A DNA stretch of 60,000 nucleotides. Source: Takakia lepidozioides. Taxonomy: Eukaryota > Streptophyta > Takakiopsida > Takakiales > Takakiaceae. The position numbers and the translations under genes are program-made. The notes under the pieces were generated by a model. The model made no database searches and was not told the DNA's origin. It was given only the letters and a program-made list of their open reading frames with translations. The stretch lies in the NCBI GenBank assembly GCA_030704615.1, contig CM060731.1, positions 25,980,001 through 26,040,000 on the forward strand, given 5' to 3'. Of this stretch, positions 56,122 through 60,000 are shown one piece after another. Within the stretch, counting starts at the first letter, position 1. The number at the start of each line of letters is the position of its first letter.

Positions 56122-58746
56122 GAGACAGGTGCATCCACCATTTCCGGATATTCAACGTCCTGCATGCATACCATTCACCATCTGTCTAGGTTAAGTAAAC
56201 CGACCAGCAGCAGCATCATATTGCCTTCCGTCTGCTTTCTTCTATCTGCAGATTCATATGCAATAGGGTGCAGCTGTCGTCTCCATGCTGCAAATTTCAA
56301 AACCGCCCTCAGCAGCAGTTGAACTGAACTGTACGAGGTTGATTGTGGGCAGATCCTCTCAGAGATCTCTTCTGTGCAGAAACAGCGATGACTCCGAAGG
56401 TCTTGTCACAATGCTACCCACGATGTTCGTCCAGTAATCGAACGAAAGCAGGGATTGGTCAGCTGTCAATATTGCATGGCGAGACTAAAGAACAGAATCA
56501 AAGGCTCGTCTATGAATGTCTCGGCCTGTGGTCTCATCCAAACCCTGTCACCTCCATCCCTGGTGCCTGTGCAGGCGCTGCCTGTGTGCCTTCCTGGGTC
56601 CGCACCCCCTCTGTAACCGACCCCTCTCAATCTCCCTCACTCTCCCATACTAAAATGACCTGTTTGCTGTGTTGGATGTACTTTCTTTTTGTCTTGTAAA
56701 TTTTGAGAATTCCAAGCTCTGCCGTTTTTTTCCCTAGTATCTTAAGTGGGCGTTGTCGCTTCGAGGATCCAGTAAGCATGCACTCAAGGCTGGAATAGGT
56801 GAGGGAGCTGCTCGAAGTAATCTACATGTAGCTCCCCCGCGCATTCCGAATTAACCTCATCTGGGTTACTCGGCAGCCACAGCAATGTGTTATCCACGAG
56901 TTTCCATTCTCGGGCTTGCTCTGCGCAGGTTCCAAGTCGGTGAGCATATCTGCGTAGATTGACGAAAACGGGAGGCTTCCGACAACAGCATCGATGGAGG
57001 CGCGCTGTCGCCAAGCATTGTCGTTGAAAATGATGCTATCAGACACCATGTAAGTTTAAGATGTTCCTTGGAGTCTGGAGATACTGGGTGGGTCAAACTT
57101 GGGTATATTTCGTTTATAAGGAACTAACAAACTCAAAGGCTTTTGCCCTACATCCGTAACCATACTTTCCAAGGGAGGAGGCGGAATGGTGGGGGGGGCT
57201 GAGAGCAGCAGCAAGGCAAGGCGTGTCAGGCCTTCCCCTATGATGGTCGATAGAACGGAGAATTCCTCCCATAACTTCACACTCGCCTGAGGATTTTCAG
57301 CACAGGGCACTGGAAATGTGTTCAGACTCACCAGGGAGACCTCAAGATGTACAGCAAGGGGTTTATGAAAAATCCGCAGGGAGGTTTTAGATTGGTGCCG
57401 AGTTAGTGTGTAGCAGTTATGCTTAGGTTCCAAATTCAAACATGGTGGAAGCTCCATGCGCCCCATATCTGCCAGCACTCTGACCCGAAAGTGCAACAGG
57501 TTTCAAGAGGATGAGCTTTTCTCTCCGTTGGCTCAGTGTATTGGAACAATAATTGCACCATGAATTCGCCTCATCTGGGTCTGTAAAGGGAAAAAAGGGA
57601 AGGGATGATGGAGCGGGAGACCTTCTGTCCCTGGATATTGCCATCTTGCCCCACACACATAATTTGGTACCCTATTGAGGCAAGGAGAACGAGTTGACTG
57701 GGATGTGGCTCTGGGAGATCACTCCTTGCAATCAATTACCCGTGCCCATGTGAAAGATCTGTTACGGATGTTGAATAGCTTAGCATCAATTGTGCTTGCA
57801 AAGCTCCATGGTATTGCCTTCAAACTCCAATTTCATCCTTAGGCAAAAAACCATGATCTCTTCTTTGCAGCACATTCCACTCTTGACAGAAAGGAGAGTG
57901 CTCCTATGAAATGCAGCCACTATATGTGATTGTTAATGTATCTCACTCATCCCCCTAGTGGTGTATTGTGGTGCATTGGAAAACAAGACTTACATGATCA
58001 AGTTGGGGAGCAACAATGACTGAGACATCAATGGGCCAGCCCTTGCTGGCTGTTGCCAAGCCCGCCATCAGCAATGATCCTGGTCAGTAGGCGTCAACTT
58101 GTTGAGTTCAATTTCTGCAGGCACACATTATACCCCATTATACCCTGAGCAGACTGAATGAGGACACAGCCATATGTCCATCCAAAATCAATGAAGCGTT
58201 CTTGTCTGACCTAGTCCTTGAACTGGCATGACAAATGTTGGGTCTGACTCAATCAAGCTGGGATTTAGAGCTATATTCTGAATCTATCAGCTCATCAGTT
58301 GATCATTGGCTTGTGTTTACCACTTCTTAAATTGCGGGGGAGAGAGGGATAGCAAAATCATAAAAATGGAAGAGGACAATTTAGAAGGGCCCTTCATGCT
58401 CTCTTAATTTCCAGGATATAGGTTATGGCCTGCAGCATTGCTTTGGCAAATTTCCAGAGTGGATCAAAAGGTCTTAATAGAAGTGGAGGGTGAGCTAGCT
58501 CTGTAGCTAAGTTCTTTTAAGTTCTCTCACTCTTGCTGTTTCTGATGATCAAATGGTTATGGTTCCAAGCACTTCGTTTATAAGTGTAGGTCCTTTTGTA
58601 GCTCTCCCTGTTGGCTGCGTAAGGCAACAGAGCTACGTTCTCTGCTTATTTCTCCAGTGTTCAAATTTTGACCTCTGCTGAGGTTTCATGTTGTACTGCC
58701 ATTGACCCAATCAGGCTAGTGTAACAAGAAAGCTCGTGGATGGCAG
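56122..58746. other. No recognisable gene
   Basis: Minus-strand frames at 56784-57656 and a plus-strand frame at about 57690-57840 (DWDVALGDHSLQSITRAHVK...) are open, but I cannot assign any family. The latter could be an upstream exon of the next gene. Confidence 0.35.
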
Positions 58747-59933
58747 GTGATGAAGATATTATCAAGTACATGGAGGATGCCTTGACTTCGATTGCAGCTG
58801 CCAATGTGGAAGGCCTTAGAACTGTTATGATGGTATATGCCATTGGTGCCCTTACCAGCTGCTCTATCAACTCTTTACATTGTTCACATCTTCTAGTCCC
58901 CTATGTTAGAAGTAGAAGCTCCAGGAAGAGCTGGACTGAACATCCTTCTCTTGGGCCTTTTGGGCCTCTGGCTGATGTAACAAATTTCTTTCGTTTTCTT
59001 CTCTGAGGCATGCAGGCTGTAATTGCAGACAATGAGTACAGAAAGGGAGAGACGGTTAGGGAAGTAAAGAAAGAGGAAGGGACAGAGTGATGTACTCCTT
59101 TATCATTCCTCTGAACATTGGAGGGAATCATTATCCTTGTGGGACAAACGAGAGTTTTAAGTGAGCATCATTCTAACACTGCTACTAGCTCTCTACATCA
59201 ATACAGATGTGATCTAGGTGCGCTAGAGTGAGAAAAAGGCAGTGAGACAGACTGAATTCCTTGGTCTTTCCCTGCCGTTGGGTATGACATACCCTGGAGG
59301 GTATAGTTCTGGGGCAATATCAACCCTTCCAGAGCCAGTTAGCGGTTTATTCTACAGCCCTCCAGTCTCTGGCCAAAATTGCCATAGTGTTTTGCCAAAG
59401 CCAGCCTATTCTAGTTACAGGAACAGAGTGTTGATGTTGGGGCTGGTGTAGACATCATGCTATGGGAAGTTTTGCATCACGTACAATCAGGAGGTCACAG
59501 ATCCTTGTCTGCTAATGATGGGTTCTGCATAGAAAGAAAAAACCTGATATGACGTGAAAGGGGCTGCCCTACAGGGACAAAGTAAAACAAGAGGAGGGAT
59601 GGTTTCTTTATGAGGACCTCCCACTGAAAAGTAACCCTCATGAACATGGTTGTGGATTTGCTGCCACCAGGGGGAGAGAGATCTTAACCTCTAAATCCTC
59701 ATTAATCATCTTATAAGGTGTCTTTGGGGAGGATGATGGTAAGTGAAAAAGGCATGCACTTGTCTGATCTCCAGGTCCTAAACAAGGATGCAACAGAGGA
59801 GGGCGTAATAGCAATGGTGGAGAAAATGGAAGAGCTCTTTGACCGGTTCAATTCGCAGCAGGTTTTTGTGATCAAGAAGTCCCTGAGAGCATATGCCGAA
59901 GGAGGGCGCTTGGACCTTAGTGAAATTGAAAAG
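58747..59933 (+). CDS. Unidentified gene, two predicted exons, continuing beyond the window
   Basis: Exon a (58747-58832) follows GGATGGCAG, encodes DEDIIKYMEDALTSIAAANV EGLRTVMM and ends before GTATATG. Exon b (59775-59933) follows CTGATCTCCAG. It encodes VLNKDATEEGVIAMVEKMEE then LFDRFNSQQVFVIKKSLRAY AEGGRLDLSEIEK, and ends before GTTTGCC. The phases fit direct joining (VMM to VLN). Both are helical, charged, soluble-looking segments. I do not recognise the family. The start and the rest of the gene are not identified; an exon between the two or upstream near 57.7 kb is possible. Confidence 0.45.
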
Positions 59934-60000
59934 GTTTGCCTTTGACAGCTCAATCATTTGACATGGCTTCAGTCGTCTGTAAGCATGCAAACTACAGATG

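Overview
This window looks like nuclear DNA of a land plant. It has GT-AG introns, a plastid-targeted multi-exon gene, F-box genes, PPR-derived repeats, plant-type Copia and Gypsy retrotransposons, hAT and CACTA-like DNA transposons, SINEs and TTTAGGG-type telomere-like repeats. The Gypsy fragment at the left edge, the DUF7869-type gene and the PPR debris would fit a non-seed plant such as a lycophyte, fern or bryophyte. That placement is inference; the sequence does not name a species.

Layout. 0-2 kb: 3' remnant of a Ty3/Gypsy element with its LTR. 1.8-14 kb: a nested transposon complex. It holds a Copia element on the minus strand whose two LTRs now lie in opposite orientation, each with the same 5-bp flank, which suggests an inversion. 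It also holds a second Copia fragment, a frameshifted hAT transposase gene, and three blocks of strongly palindromic hairpin repeats, the last of which ends in a CACTA-type terminus. 13.9-14.6 kb: a minisatellite made of PPR-like coding units. 16.7-19 kb: an isolated dienoyl-CoA reductase-like exon and an intact single-exon F-box gene. 20.2-24.3 kb: a Gypsy element with both LTRs, carrying an AT-rich, satellite-like insertion of about 2 kb. 24.3-31.4 kb: repeats, a SINE, a second reductase fragment and telomere-like arrays.

31.5-43 kb: a broken DUF7869-type gene carrying a 1.06-kb CACTA-like insertion; an apparently intact two-exon gene for an unfamiliar repeat protein; a SINE; and a decayed FCP1/NIF-type phosphatase gene lacking the usual catalytic aspartate. 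44.3-45 kb: dispersed repeats. 46.3-52.4 kb: the best-supported host gene, a ten-exon plastid protein with SLH-like and coiled-coil regions (1063 residues when spliced). 53.9-55.1 kb: a second single-exon F-box gene. 55.7-56.1 kb: inverted-repeat MITEs. 58.7-59.9 kb: two exons of an unidentified gene running towards the right edge.

The genes do not form a pathway. The confident host genes are the plastid SLH gene, the two F-box genes, the two-exon repeat-protein gene and probably the right-edge gene. Almost everything else is transposon or transposon-broken sequence. Exon boundaries come from splice dinucleotides, reading phase and remembered family sequences; no alignment was run.
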